From the NCBI RefSeq assembly GCF_014596525.1, contig NZ_MSJP01000041.1, positions 1-64,000 on the forward strand: DNA of 64,000 nt, read 5' to 3'. A program made the position numbers and the translations under genes. Below the pieces are notes generated by a model. That model was given only the letters and a program-made list of their open reading frames with translations. It was not told the origin of the DNA and did not search any database. Each line of letters opens with the position of its first letter. The stretch's first letter is position 1. Source of the stretch: Streptomyces sp. CBMA291 (lineage in GTDB: Bacteria > Actinomycetota > Actinomycetes > Streptomycetales > Streptomycetaceae). Below are positions 43,772-52,312 of the stretch, one piece after another.

Positions 43772-45205
43772 ATGCAGCGACGGACGTTCCTCAAGAACTC
43801 CCTGCTCGGCGCGGCGGTCGCCGCCGTCCCCCTTCCCCCGCTCCTCGCGGGCGGTGCGTCCGCCGCCCCCGCCGCCCCGGTCACCTCCCTCGAAGCCCTC
43901 CAGAGCGCGATCGACGACGCCGTCCCCGGCGACACGATCGTGGTGGCCGACGGCACTTACACGGTCCCCTCCGGCGGCGCCATCCGCGTCTCCGGACGCA
44001 GCGGCACCGCCGAGTCGCCCATCGCCATCGTGGCCCAGAGCAGGGGCGGCGTCGTCCTGCAAGGGGCGCGCGGCTTCCTCTTCGAGAACTCCCGTCACAT
44101 CACGGTCGGCGGCTTCGCCTTCCGGCAGAGCGGCACGCTGACGATCCCCGCCGACAGTGCGCACATCCGGCTCACCCGCAACGACTTCCGGTTCGTCGAG
44201 ACGACCCCCGTCGACTGGCTGGTGGTGCGCGGCGACGACACCGTGATCGACCACAACCACTTCCACGACAAGGCCACCGAGGGCATCTTCGTCGTCCTCG
44301 ACGGACCCGGCACCACGGCGATCGCCCAGCGCACCCGGATCCTCCGCAACCACTTCTCCGACCACAGCTACAGCGGGGCCAACGGCGGCGAGTCGATCCG
44401 GCTCGGGGTCAGCTCCCGCGCCCTGTCCACCGCCGACGCCCTGGTGGCGGAGAACCTGTTCGAGCGGTGCGACGGCGACCCCGAGGCGATCTCGGTGAAG
44501 TCCTCCGGCAACACCGTCCGCCACAACACGATCCGCGTCAGCCGGGGCGGCATCGTGCTGCGCCACGGCAACCGCACCACGATCGACGGCAACTACCTGC
44601 TGGGCGGCAAGGACGGCATCCGTCTGTACGGGAACGACCATCTGATCGTCAACAACCACCTCGCCGACCTGACCGGCAGGGCCCTCGTCGTGGGCAGCGG
44701 CAGCACCCGCGACCACACGCCCGGCGAGACCAGCGAGGAACGGCGCGGCAACGACGCCTGCGACCGGGCGGTCATCGCGCACAACACCCTGCGCGACAAC
44801 AAGAGCGCGATCTCCGGCGAGACCCGGACCTACGAGCCCCGGGGCGTGGTCGTCGCCGACAACATCGTCGTGGGGAAGACCGGCAGCCTCGTCGCCCTGG
44901 GTGCCACCACCGACTTCACCTGGCAGAGCAACATCCTGTGGGGCGCCGCCGCGAACGGCACCCTCCCCGCCGGCGGATTCACCCGCGTCGACCCGCGCCT
45001 CACGCCCGGGACGGACGGCGTGCACCGCCTCGCGGCGGACAGCCCGGCGATCGGCGCCGCGACGCTGACCGGAGTGCCGGTCACCGAGGACATCGACGGC
45101 GACCTGCGGGGCACCACCCGTGACATCGGCGCCGACGAGTACTCCCCGCTGCCCCCGGCCCGTCGCCCCCTCACTCCGGCCGACGTGGGCCCGGACGCCG
45201 TCTGA
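43772..45205 (+). CDS. Secreted polysaccharide lyase, PL6 (alginate lyase/chondroitinase B) type
   Basis: 477 aa from ATG 43772, CAGGAGAC upstream. An RRTFLKN twin-arginine signal with hydrophobic core is followed by a right-handed parallel beta-helix. PL6 catalytic segments are visible: EAISVKSSGNTVRHNT (candidate base Lys) and RGGIVLRHGNR (candidate acid Arg), plus the Ca-site-like NGGESIRLG. The end GDLRGTTRDIGADEY is typical for secreted beta-helix proteins. It should depolymerise uronic-acid polysaccharides. The LysR gene 95 bp downstream may regulate it. Confidence 0.88.
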   Translation: MQRRTFLKNSLLGAAVAAVPLPPLLAGGASAAPAAPVTSLEALQSAIDDAVPGDTIVVADGTYTVPSGGAIRVSGRSGTAESPIAIVAQSRGGVVLQGARGFLFENSRHITVGGFAFRQSGTLTIPADSAHIRLTRNDFRFVETTPVDWLVVRGDDTVIDHNHFHDKATEGIFVVLDGPGTTAIAQRTRILRNHFSDHSYSGANGGESIRLGVSSRALSTADALVAENLFERCDGDPEAISVKSSGNTVRHNTIRVSRGGIVLRHGNRTTIDGNYLLGGKDGIRLYGNDHLIVNNHLADLTGRALVVGSGSTRDHTPGETSEERRGNDACDRAVIAHNTLRDNKSAISGETRTYEPRGVVVADNIVVGKTGSLVALGATTDFTWQSNILWGAAANGTLPAGGFTRVDPRLTPGTDGVHRLAADSPAIGAATLTGVPVTEDIDGDLRGTTRDIGADEYSPLPPARRPLTPADVGPDAV

Positions 45206-45300
45206 GGCGGAGGGTCCGCTCACCTTCCCTTCCGGCGGGCGGGCCTTTCCGTCCCGTCTTTGGTCTGGACCGCTCGGGCGAAGGGCGTCAAGCTCTTTAC

Positions 45301-46248
45301 ATGGATTTGGAGTTGAGGCACCTCAAGACGATCCGGGCCATCGCGGACGCCGGGAGTCTCACCCGCGCCGCCACGGTCCTCGGGCTCGCCCAGCCGGCGC
45401 TCAGTGCTCAGCTCAAGCGGATCGAGCGGGCGCTGGGCGGATCCCTGTTCGAGCGCGGGCGGGAAGGCGTCAGTCCCACCGCCCTCGGCGACCTGGTGCT
45501 CGAACGGGCCCGGGTGGTCTTACCCGCCGTCTGCGAACTCCAGGAGGAGGCCGTACGGTTCGCCCGGGAGGGCGCCGAAGGATACCGCCTCGGCGGCACG
45601 CACGGCCCGCTGCTCGGCGGTCTGGTCGACCGGATCGCCCACACCGACCCGGGCGCCCCGGTCTCCACGTACATCTCCTGGTCGGAGCGGGAGATCGCCT
45701 GCGGAGTGGTCGCGGGCCGACTGGACTTCGCGCTCGTCGGGGTCTGCGGCGAGAGCGGTCCGCCCGAGGCGGGACGGCTCGCGTGGACCGAGATCGCCCG
45801 CGATCCGGTGTACGTGATGCTGGCCGCCGACCATCCGCTCGCCTCCCGAGGGGAGATCGACCTCGCCGAACTGGCGGCCGAGGCCTGGACCGACGTCCCG
45901 GGCGACGGCTGTTTCGGCGACTGTTTCGCCGCCGCCTGCGTCCGCGCCGGGTTCACCCCCGCCTGCGTCTACGAGACCGACACCGCCTCCTGTGTGCACC
46001 TGGTCCAGGTGGGCCGGGCCGTCGGGCTGTGCCGGGCGACCTTCCCCGTGACGCCCGGCATCGTGACCCGGGCCCTGGCCGGGGCCCCGCTCGTCTGGCG
46101 CCACCTCCTCGGCTGGCACCCCGAGGGCCGTGCGGCGGGCCGTGCGGCCACCGTCCTCGGGCACACCCGGGCGGCCCACGCGGCGGCCCTCGCGGGCAGC
46201 GCCGGACGCGTCGCCGACTCCGTACCCAGGGAGGGGAGTCCGCGGTGA
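45301..46248 (+). CDS. LysR-family regulator with a TTA codon
   Basis: 315 aa from ATG 45301. The winged HTH lies at residues 1-60 (LRHLKTIRAIADAGSLTRAATVLGLAQPALSAQLKRIE) and the effector domain from about 90. Codon 74 is TTA (45520-45522), the rare leucine codon read by the bldA tRNA in Streptomyces, so translation may be restricted to late growth or development. I noticed no other in-frame TTA in the annotated genes. Flanked by secreted lyase and protease genes, which are plausible targets. Confidence 0.9.
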   Translation: MDLELRHLKTIRAIADAGSLTRAATVLGLAQPALSAQLKRIERALGGSLFERGREGVSPTALGDLVLERARVVLPAVCELQEEAVRFAREGAEGYRLGGTHGPLLGGLVDRIAHTDPGAPVSTYISWSEREIACGVVAGRLDFALVGVCGESGPPEAGRLAWTEIARDPVYVMLAADHPLASRGEIDLAELAAEAWTDVPGDGCFGDCFAAACVRAGFTPACVYETDTASCVHLVQVGRAVGLCRATFPVTPGIVTRALAGAPLVWRHLLGWHPEGRAAGRAATVLGHTRAAHAAALAGSAGRVADSVPREGSPR

Positions 46249-46260
46249 ACGGGCGCCCGG

Positions 46261-46305
46261 TGGTTCAGGCCGCCCGGTCCTTCCCGGCAGGTGCCGTCTG
46301 AACCA
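46261..46305 (+). terminator. Inverted repeat downstream of LysR gene
   Basis: TGGTTCAG and CTGAACCA are 8-bp perfect arms separated by 29 nt, 12 bp after the LysR stop; further GGCCGCC/GGCGGCC arms overlap. It is a plausible but untypical terminator. Confidence 0.4.
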
Positions 46306-46478
46306 TCGGACAGGCGGCCCGAATCGCCGGACGGGCCAGGCGCAGGGGCCGCCCGGCATAACACGATGACAGGGGCGGATCGATATCTGTCGTGATCCCG
46401 TCAAGGTCTTTACGGTTCGAGCATCCCCACCGGGACCGGGAGACCGGAACCGGGCATCCCGTACCGAGGAGACCCCCC

Positions 46479-47843
46479 ATGCTCCGACGACACGCCCGCG
46501 CGGCGTGTACCGCCCTGGTCGCCGCCGGGCTGGCGATGGCCGGCCTCCAGGCCGGAACCGCCACCGCGGCCTCCTACGACCAGGACCCCCACGCCACCGC
46601 GCGCTCCGCCGCGAGCACGCTCGGCGTCGACGCCACCCGCCCCGAGGTGCTCCGGGCCATGGAGCGCGACCTGGGCCTGACCCGCTCCCAGGCCCTCACC
46701 CGGCTCGTCAACGAGGCCGAGGCGGGCGCCACCGCCGCCAGGCTCCGCCAGGACCTCGGCGGCGCCTACGCCGGAGCCTGGGTGGACGGCACCGAATCCG
46801 GCCGCCTCACCGTGGCCACCACCCGCGCCGCCGACACCGCCGTGATACGCGCCACCGGGGCGACCCCCCGGCTCGTCGGCCACACGCTCGCCACCCTGGA
46901 ACGCGCCAAGGACGCCCTCGACCGGTCCGCCACCGCCGACGCGCCCGTCCGCTACGTCGACGTCCGCGCCAACGTCCTGGTCGTCGAGGAGACCCGGGCC
47001 GGAGCGGGCGCGCGGCTCCTCGGGGCCACCGGCGTCCCCGGCTCGCTCGTCCGGATCGTCCGCGCCGAGGAGGCGCCGCGCCCGCTGTACGACATCCGGG
47101 GCGGTGACGCGTACTACATGAACGGCAGCGGCCGCTGCTCGGTCGGCTTCCCCATCACCCGGGGCACCACCCAGGGCTTCGCCACCGCCGGTCACTGCGG
47201 CCGTGCGGGCACCACCACCACCGGCTTCAACCAGGTCGCCCAGGGCAGCTTCCAGGCCTCGGTCTTCCCCGGCAACGACATGGCCTGGGTCGCCGCCAAC
47301 AGCAACTGGACCGCCACCCCGTACGTCAAGGGCTCCGGCGGCGCCAACGTGCAGGTGACCGGCTCGGTCCTGGCGCCGGTCGGCTCCTCCATCTGCCGCT
47401 CCGGCTCCACCACCGGCTGGAACTGCGGGACCGTCCAGCAGCACAACACCAGCGTCACCTACCAGGAGGGCACCGTCTCCGGGGTGACCCGTACGACCGT
47501 CTGCGCCGAGCCCGGCGACTCCGGCGGCTCGTACATCTCCGGCAGCCAGGCCCAGGGCGTCACCTCGGGCGGCACCGGCAACTGCTCCAGCGGCGGCACC
47601 ACCTACTTCCAGCCGCTGAACCCGATCCTCCAGAACTACGGCCTCACCCTGAAGACCACCGGGACCGACCCGGGCCCCGGCCCCGGCGAGCCGCAGCCCG
47701 GCGGCACCTGGACGACCGGCAAGGTCTACGCGGCCGGTGACACGGTCACCTACGGCGGCGCGAGCTACCGCTGCCTCCAGGGCCACCAGTCCACCACCGG
47801 CTGGGAGCCGCCGAACGTCCCCGCCCTGTGGCAGCGCCTGTGA
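46479..47843 (+). CDS. Streptogrisin C-like S1 protease with chitin-binding domain
   Basis: 454 aa from ATG 46479, close to the length of streptogrisin C precursors. Order: signal peptide (to about residue 34), alpha-lytic-type propeptide (to about 205), chymotrypsin-fold domain with His in ATAGHCG, Asp in GNDMAWV and Ser in CAEPGDSGGSY, a Gly/Pro linker (DPGPGPGEPQPGG), and a C-terminal CBM5/12 chitin-binding module (GKVYAAGDTVTYGGASYRCLQ). It is an extracellular endopeptidase targeted to chitin. Confidence 0.93.
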   Translation: MLRRHARAACTALVAAGLAMAGLQAGTATAASYDQDPHATARSAASTLGVDATRPEVLRAMERDLGLTRSQALTRLVNEAEAGATAARLRQDLGGAYAGAWVDGTESGRLTVATTRAADTAVIRATGATPRLVGHTLATLERAKDALDRSATADAPVRYVDVRANVLVVEETRAGAGARLLGATGVPGSLVRIVRAEEAPRPLYDIRGGDAYYMNGSGRCSVGFPITRGTTQGFATAGHCGRAGTTTTGFNQVAQGSFQASVFPGNDMAWVAANSNWTATPYVKGSGGANVQVTGSVLAPVGSSICRSGSTTGWNCGTVQQHNTSVTYQEGTVSGVTRTTVCAEPGDSGGSYISGSQAQGVTSGGTGNCSSGGTTYFQPLNPILQNYGLTLKTTGTDPGPGPGEPQPGGTWTTGKVYAAGDTVTYGGASYRCLQGHQSTTGWEPPNVPALWQRL

Positions 47844-47879
47844 GGCGCGCCGCCCGGTGACCGGGGGTGCCGCGAGCCC

Positions 47880-47905
47880 GAGGGGGGTGTCGTGGCACCC
47901 CCCTC
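47880..47905. terminator. Terminator between streptogrisin gene and the biosynthetic operon end
   Basis: GAGGGGGGTG-TCGTGG-CACCCCCCTC is a perfect 10-bp stem with a 6-nt loop in the 77-bp convergent gap. It can stop transcription from both sides. Confidence 0.8.
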
Positions 47906-47920
47906 CGCCGTACCGAAGCG

Positions 47921-48430
47921 TCAGCCACCCTCTTCGCACGGGCCGTCCAGACCCGCCACGAAGGCGTGCGCCAGGGTCCGGGTGTGGGTGAGAGTGATCA
48001 GCCAGGACCGTATCCCGGCCTCCGCCGCCAGCGCGGCGGCCCGGCCCGTCAGCCGCAGCGACGGGCTCCCCGAAGCGGCCCGGACCACCTCGATCTCGGT
48101 GAGCACGGAGCCGACGAGCCCCACCCCCAGCGCCTTGAGGACCGCCTCCTTCGCGGCGAACCGCACCGCGTACCGCTCGGCGCCGTCGGCCGGAACGTCG
48201 CAGTAGGCGCGCTCCCGCTCGGTGAACACCCGCCGGGCGAAACGCGGTTGGCGCTCCAGGGTGCCCCGCATCTCGTCCACCTCCACCAGATCCGTCCCCA
48301 CCCGCAGGACCCGTCTGCCGACCAGCGCCTCCGCCGCGCGGACGGCCGCCTCACCGACACCGCTCTCACCGACACCGCTCTCCCCGGGGCCCTGCCCGGT
48401 GCCCCCGCCGTCCGGCGGCCCGGTCCTCAT
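47921..48430 (-). CDS. AcpS-type phosphopantetheinyl transferase
   Basis: 169 aa from ATG 48430; last gene of the 14-gene operon, starting 4 bp after the protease stop. AcpS signatures are GTDLVEVDEM (Mg-binding Asp) and RFAAKEAVLKALG (Glu and Lys). The first about 35 residues are a repetitive tail (GESGVGESGVGEAAV). It should attach phosphopantetheine to a serine of a carrier protein; the ACP encoded four genes upstream in the same operon is the natural partner. Confidence 0.9.
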   Translation of the reverse strand: MRTGPPDGGGTGQGPGESGVGESGVGEAAVRAAEALVGRRVLRVGTDLVEVDEMRGTLERQPRFARRVFTERERAYCDVPADGAERYAVRFAAKEAVLKALGVGLVGSVLTEIEVVRAASGSPSLRLTGRAAALAAEAGIRSWLITLTHTRTLAHAFVAGLDGPCEEGG

Positions 48431-48434
48431 GCCC

Positions 48435-49808
48435 TCACCCGCGCAACCGCCCTGCCGTCAGCAGGCCGAGGCCCACCGCCTCGTTGGGGCAGACGCCCCC
48501 GCAGTCGTCACCGGTCGACGTGACCCCCTCCGTGACCGGCAGACACGCGCCCGCCAGGTCCTCCGCCCGCAGCGCGCGGCCCCGGCCGACCCCCTGCTGC
48601 ACGGCCAGCGCCACCACGCCCGCCGCGTACGCCGTCGCCCCCGAGGTCCCGCTGGACACCAGCCAGCCGTCGTCCGGCGCGGTCCCGTCGTAGGCGCTGT
48701 TGCGCCGGTCGAAGAGACAGCCCGGCTGGGTCGGGAAGACGATGTAGTCGCCGTTCGGCAACAGCCCGCACGGCCCCGACAGATCGGGGACGCTCCGGCC
48801 GGGGAAGACCGCCGACCGGTAGCTCGACGCCAGGTCGGAGGCGCGCGGCACGCCCCCGGGACCCTGATGCGCCCCGCCGACCGTGAGGGCGCCCGGCGTG
48901 GCCACCGACTGGAACATGGCCGTGGGCCGGTCCGTGGAGCCGTTGCCCGCCGCGAACAGCACGGTGACGCCCCGCCGGACCGCGTCGGCGACCTCCAGAT
49001 GCAGCCGGGGCTCCGCGCGCAGGGTGCCCCAGCTGCACGAGAGGACGTCGGGGGCCAGCTGCACCGCCCGCTGGAACGCCACGAGCGGGAACGAGAAGGA
49101 CTCGTTCGCCATCTTCACCATGGTCAGCTCCACCCGGGGCGCCACCGCGAGCAGCAGCGCCGACATGGCCGTGCCGTGCCCGCGCTCGTCGACGGCGGGA
49201 TCGAAGACCGGCAGGGCGGGCACCACGGACGTGCGGTAGCCGTGCGCGCGGTGGTGCGGATGCGGGTAGAGCCCGGTGTCGACCATCACCACCCGGACGC
49301 CCTCGCCCCGGATCCCGGCGGCGTGCAGCGGGGCGGCGCCCGCCACCCGCACCGCGTCCTCGGGCAGCCGCAGATACCGGTCGGTGCGCGACGGCGGGGG
49401 AGTGGCGCTCGCCGCCAGTTCGAAGCCGGAGGCGGGGACCCGGACCTCGTCGACGAGACCGGGCAGGACCCGGGACCGCAGCGGCCCCGCGGCCTTCGTC
49501 TCGTACCGTACGGACCCCCGGATGTACTTGTTGCGGACCGGCCGGACGGGGTTGCCGAAGACCTCCGCGAGCAGCGCGTTCTCCCCGGCGACGGTGAGCC
49601 CTGCCCCGGTGCGCGCCTCGACGCGCAGCCCCTCGCGGGCGTACGCGTCGGCGAGCCGGTCGATCACCCCCGGGGGCGGCAGGAAGTCCGTCACGGGATG
49701 GCGCAGGAGCTGCCCGGGGTCGTCGCCGAGACTGCGCCCGGTGGCCGAGCGGGGAGCGACGCCGACCACGCCGTACTCCTCGAAGCGGGCGTACTCCTCC
49801 TCCACCAT
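48435..49808 (-). CDS. Subtilisin-fold protease (S8) without signal peptide, cluster member
   Basis: 457 aa from ATG 49808. Residues 1-150 are an N-terminal domain of unknown type (RSLGDDPGQLLRHPVTDFLP). The S8 domain has Asp177 in MVDTGLY, His211 in ERGHGTAM and Ser389 in SSGTSGATAYAAG, so the triad is complete although GTSGATAYAAG departs from the usual GTSMAxPHVAG. No signal peptide or membrane segment: intracellular. Cysteines in GVTSTGDDCGGVCPNEAV near the end may bind metal. In an operon with an ACP and ligases it may process a peptide or protein precursor; that is inference. Confidence 0.85.
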   Translation of the reverse strand: MVEEEYARFEEYGVVGVAPRSATGRSLGDDPGQLLRHPVTDFLPPPGVIDRLADAYAREGLRVEARTGAGLTVAGENALLAEVFGNPVRPVRNKYIRGSVRYETKAAGPLRSRVLPGLVDEVRVPASGFELAASATPPPSRTDRYLRLPEDAVRVAGAAPLHAAGIRGEGVRVVMVDTGLYPHPHHRAHGYRTSVVPALPVFDPAVDERGHGTAMSALLLAVAPRVELTMVKMANESFSFPLVAFQRAVQLAPDVLSCSWGTLRAEPRLHLEVADAVRRGVTVLFAAGNGSTDRPTAMFQSVATPGALTVGGAHQGPGGVPRASDLASSYRSAVFPGRSVPDLSGPCGLLPNGDYIVFPTQPGCLFDRRNSAYDGTAPDDGWLVSSGTSGATAYAAGVVALAVQQGVGRGRALRAEDLAGACLPVTEGVTSTGDDCGGVCPNEAVGLGLLTAGRLRG

Positions 49809-49824
49809 GGGGTGTCCCTCCCTT

Positions 49825-51402
49825 TCAGCTGGTCGCGAGCGCCCGCAGGCGGTGCCGGTCGAGCTTGCCGGACGGGGTCAGCTCCACGTCCTCCTCGGTG
49901 AGGAAGACGATCCGGGCCGGCAGCATGTAGTCGGGGAGCCGCAGGGCCAGCTCCCGGCGCAGTTCCGTCTCGCCGGGCACGGTGTCCGCCGGGCCGCTCC
50001 CCGCGCCCAGGACGAAGAGGGTGAGGGCCTTGCCCGTCAGGGGGTGCTCCGTCGGCACCGCGCAGCAGTCGTCGACCCCTGCCGAGGCGAGCGTCGCCGC
50101 CTCCACCTCCGACAGATGGACCAGATTCCCGTTGATCTTGAGGGCGTCGTCGCGGCGGCCCAGGAAGACCAGGGCGCCGTCGTCCCTGCGGCGGACGTAG
50201 TCGCCGGAGCGGTAGTAGCGGCCGCCGCCGGGACCGAGCGGCTCCACCAGGGCCCGTGCCGTGCGCTCGGGCTCGCCGCAGTACCCCGTCATCACCTGGG
50301 GCCCGCCGATGAGGAGTTCCCCGGTGGCCCCGTCCGGCACCGGTCGCAGCGCGTCGTCGACCACGAGCAGGTCCACCGAGGGCAGGGGCCCGCCGATCGG
50401 CAGGAACTCCTCCTCGTACCCGGCGATGTCGTCCACGAGGAAGAGCGTCGCGCTGTGCGTGGTCTCCGTCGGCCCGTACCCGTGGACGTAACGGAGCCCC
50501 GGCGCCAGCGCGGCGAACGCGCGGAGCACGGAGACCGGGCAGGACTCGCCGCCGAACCAGAGCCGCCGCAGCGAGGTCAGGTCCCGGCGGGAGGCGTCGC
50601 TGAAGCGGCCCACCAGCATCCGGATCACCGACGGCACGAGCAGCGTGTCCGTGATCCGCCACTCCTCCAGCGCCCGGGTGATCTGGGTGGCCATCCGCAG
50701 CCGGGGCAGCAGATGCACGCTGCCGCCGACGAGGAAGGTCGACCAGAGGTCGACGACGGAGGCGTCGAAGAAGAGCGGCGCCACGTTGAGGAACCGCATG
50801 CCCTCCTCGAAGCCGACCGTCCTCTGCACCCCTTCGAGCAGGGCGCACAGCGAACGGTGGCTGATCACGACCCCCTTGGGGGAGCCCGTGGAACCCGAGG
50901 TGAACACCACGTACGCGTCGTCCTCGGGGCTCCGCTCCACCGGGGCGGGCACGGAGGACGGGCCGGACTCGGCGGTCGGGTCCCACTCCCCGGGCCCGTC
51001 GCCGACGGTCACCACCCGGCCCGCCGGAGCCCCGTCGAGGAGCGGCCGGTGGCCGGGGTGGACGAGGGTGACGTCCGGAGCGCACAGACCGAGGAGCAGC
51101 GCGACCCGGGCGGCGGGCAGCGACTCGTCCACCGGCACGTACCGGGCGCCGAGCCGCAGCGCCGCCCACATCGCCGTCACCGAGGCGACGGACTTGTCCA
51201 TCACCAGGGCGACGGTGGAGCCCCTGCCGACGCCGAGCCCGGCGAGGAGCCCGGTCAGCGCCTCCGTCCGCCGGGCGAGCGTCCGGTAGGAGACCGTCTC
51301 GCCGGTGTCGAGCGCCACCACGGCCGTGGCCCCGTCGGCGGACCGGCGCTCCAGGATCTCGTCGGCGTACGCCGGGACGCCGCCGTCCGCGTACCCGCTC
51401 AT
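49825..51402 (-). CDS. Free-standing adenylation enzyme (NRPS A-domain type)
   Basis: 525 aa from ATG 51402 (AGGAGG upstream), overlapping the hydrolase stop by 4 bp. All core motifs are present: A3 VFTSGSTGSPKGVV, A4 FFDASVVDLW (with the Asp that holds an alpha-amino group), A5 GYGPTETT, A7-A8 YRSGDYVRR and GRRDDALKINGNLVHLSEVE, A10 PSGKLDR with catalytic Lys. It should activate an amino acid as the AMP ester and load it on the ACP two genes upstream. No condensation or carrier domain is fused. The substrate cannot be decided by eye. Confidence 0.9.
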   Translation of the reverse strand: MSGYADGGVPAYADEILERRSADGATAVVALDTGETVSYRTLARRTEALTGLLAGLGVGRGSTVALVMDKSVASVTAMWAALRLGARYVPVDESLPAARVALLLGLCAPDVTLVHPGHRPLLDGAPAGRVVTVGDGPGEWDPTAESGPSSVPAPVERSPEDDAYVVFTSGSTGSPKGVVISHRSLCALLEGVQRTVGFEEGMRFLNVAPLFFDASVVDLWSTFLVGGSVHLLPRLRMATQITRALEEWRITDTLLVPSVIRMLVGRFSDASRRDLTSLRRLWFGGESCPVSVLRAFAALAPGLRYVHGYGPTETTHSATLFLVDDIAGYEEEFLPIGGPLPSVDLLVVDDALRPVPDGATGELLIGGPQVMTGYCGEPERTARALVEPLGPGGGRYYRSGDYVRRRDDGALVFLGRRDDALKINGNLVHLSEVEAATLASAGVDDCCAVPTEHPLTGKALTLFVLGAGSGPADTVPGETELRRELALRLPDYMLPARIVFLTEEDVELTPSGKLDRHRLRALATS

Positions 51403-52031
51403 CGGTCCTCCTGCCAGGTGAGGGGGGAGTCGAGCCGGAGTCTGATCGCTTCGAGCAGCTCCGGGAAGGTGTCCATCCGTTGTTCGTACGAGCCGAAGTG
51501 GCCCATGCCTTCGAGGACGGTGAGGTCGCTGCCGGTCAGCCCGTGCAGCTCCTCGGCGACCGCGAGCGGCACCCAGGGGTCGTCCTCGGAGTGGAACTGC
51601 GCGATGAACCGCTGGTTGGCGCGGATGGCGTCCCAGTCCCACGGCCGGTCGAAGAAGCCGCTGCGGCGCTCCAGTTCGAAGCCGCAGTCGGTGTGGTGGC
51701 CTGCCACGGCGAAGGTGCCGAGCAGCGGCGCCGTCTCCGCGTACCGGAAGGCGGCGAGCGCGCCGGAGGAGTGCCCGACGATCACCGTGTTCTCGTCCGG
51801 CCGGATGACGTCGGCGAGGTACGGCAGCCAGAACCGCATCCGGCCCTTGATGGGGTCGGGGAAGGTCTCGGCCACCACCCGGTGGCCGAGGGCCGTCAGC
51901 TCCCTGCGCAGATAGGGGAACCAGATGCCCTCGACGCTGGCCCCGGCGTTCCCGTGGATCAGGACGATCCGCAGGTCCGCCCGGGAGCGGGGCCGGACGG
52001 GCCCCGCTCCCCGCGGCTCGGTCTCAGACAG
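51399..52031 (-). CDS. Alpha/beta hydrolase (RBBP9/YdeN type), probable CTG start
   Basis: The first ATG/GTG/TTG-type start in this frame (GTG at 51878) would remove the oxyanion loop IVLIHGNAGAS and the first strand, which are in frame upstream. The only plausible initiator is CTG at 52031, within CTGTCTGA that overlaps the ACP stop, preceded by GAGGTG. That gives 210 aa, the usual size. Nucleophile Ser is in IVGHSSGA, Asp in SEDDPWVP, His in GMGHFGSYE. It may release or edit acyl groups on the ACP, acting as a type II thioesterase equivalent; that role is inference. Confidence 0.75.
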   Translation of the reverse strand: MSETEPRGAGPVRPRSRADLRIVLIHGNAGASVEGIWFPYLRRELTALGHRVVAETFPDPIKGRMRFWLPYLADVIRPDENTVIVGHSSGALAAFRYAETAPLLGTFAVAGHHTDCGFELERRSGFFDRPWDWDAIRANQRFIAQFHSEDDPWVPLAVAEELHGLTGSDLTVLEGMGHFGSYEQRMDTFPELLEAIRLRLDSPLTWQEDR

Positions 52032-52305
52032 GGGACACCTCGTCGTCCAGGAGTTCTTCGAGCAGCTCGGAGAGGGACCCCAGGGTCGCGAAGTTCTCGG
52101 TGGTCAGCAGCTCGGGTTCCAGCTCGATGCCGTAGAACGTCTCGAAGGCCAACGTCAGTTCGATCATCTGGGTCGAGTTCAGCGAGAGCCCGCCGTTGAA
52201 CAGCGGGGTCGCGGTGGACAGTTCGACCTGCTGGTGGGGGAAGATCTCGGAGATGACCCCGCGCAGGTCGTCCTCGATGTCCGCCCGGGTCTTGCGGTCG
52301 CTCAC
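52024..52305 (-). CDS. Acyl/peptidyl carrier protein
   Basis: 93 aa from GTG 52305, 7 bp after the radical SAM stop. It is acidic and helical. The pantetheine-attachment Ser44 lies in GLSLNSTQMIEL, where the usual Asp before Ser is Asn (LNS rather than LDS). The adjoining A-domain gene, hydrolase and AcpS-type transferase indicate that it tethers an activated amino acid during synthesis. Confidence 0.88.
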   Translation of the reverse strand: MSDRKTRADIEDDLRGVISEIFPHQQVELSTATPLFNGGLSLNSTQMIELTLAFETFYGIELEPELLTTENFATLGSLSELLEELLDDEVSPV

Positions 52306-52312
52306 CCTCGGT

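Noticed and set aside
46410..46440. GGTTCGAGC resembling a tRNA T-loop
   Set aside because: No acceptor, D or anticodon stems can be folded around it; it lies in the promoter region of the streptogrisin gene.
49825..52305. Possibility that the A-domain, hydrolase and ACP are a full NRPS module
   Set aside because: No condensation domain is present in the window; the parts are separate genes, so only a free-standing activation/tethering system is supported.
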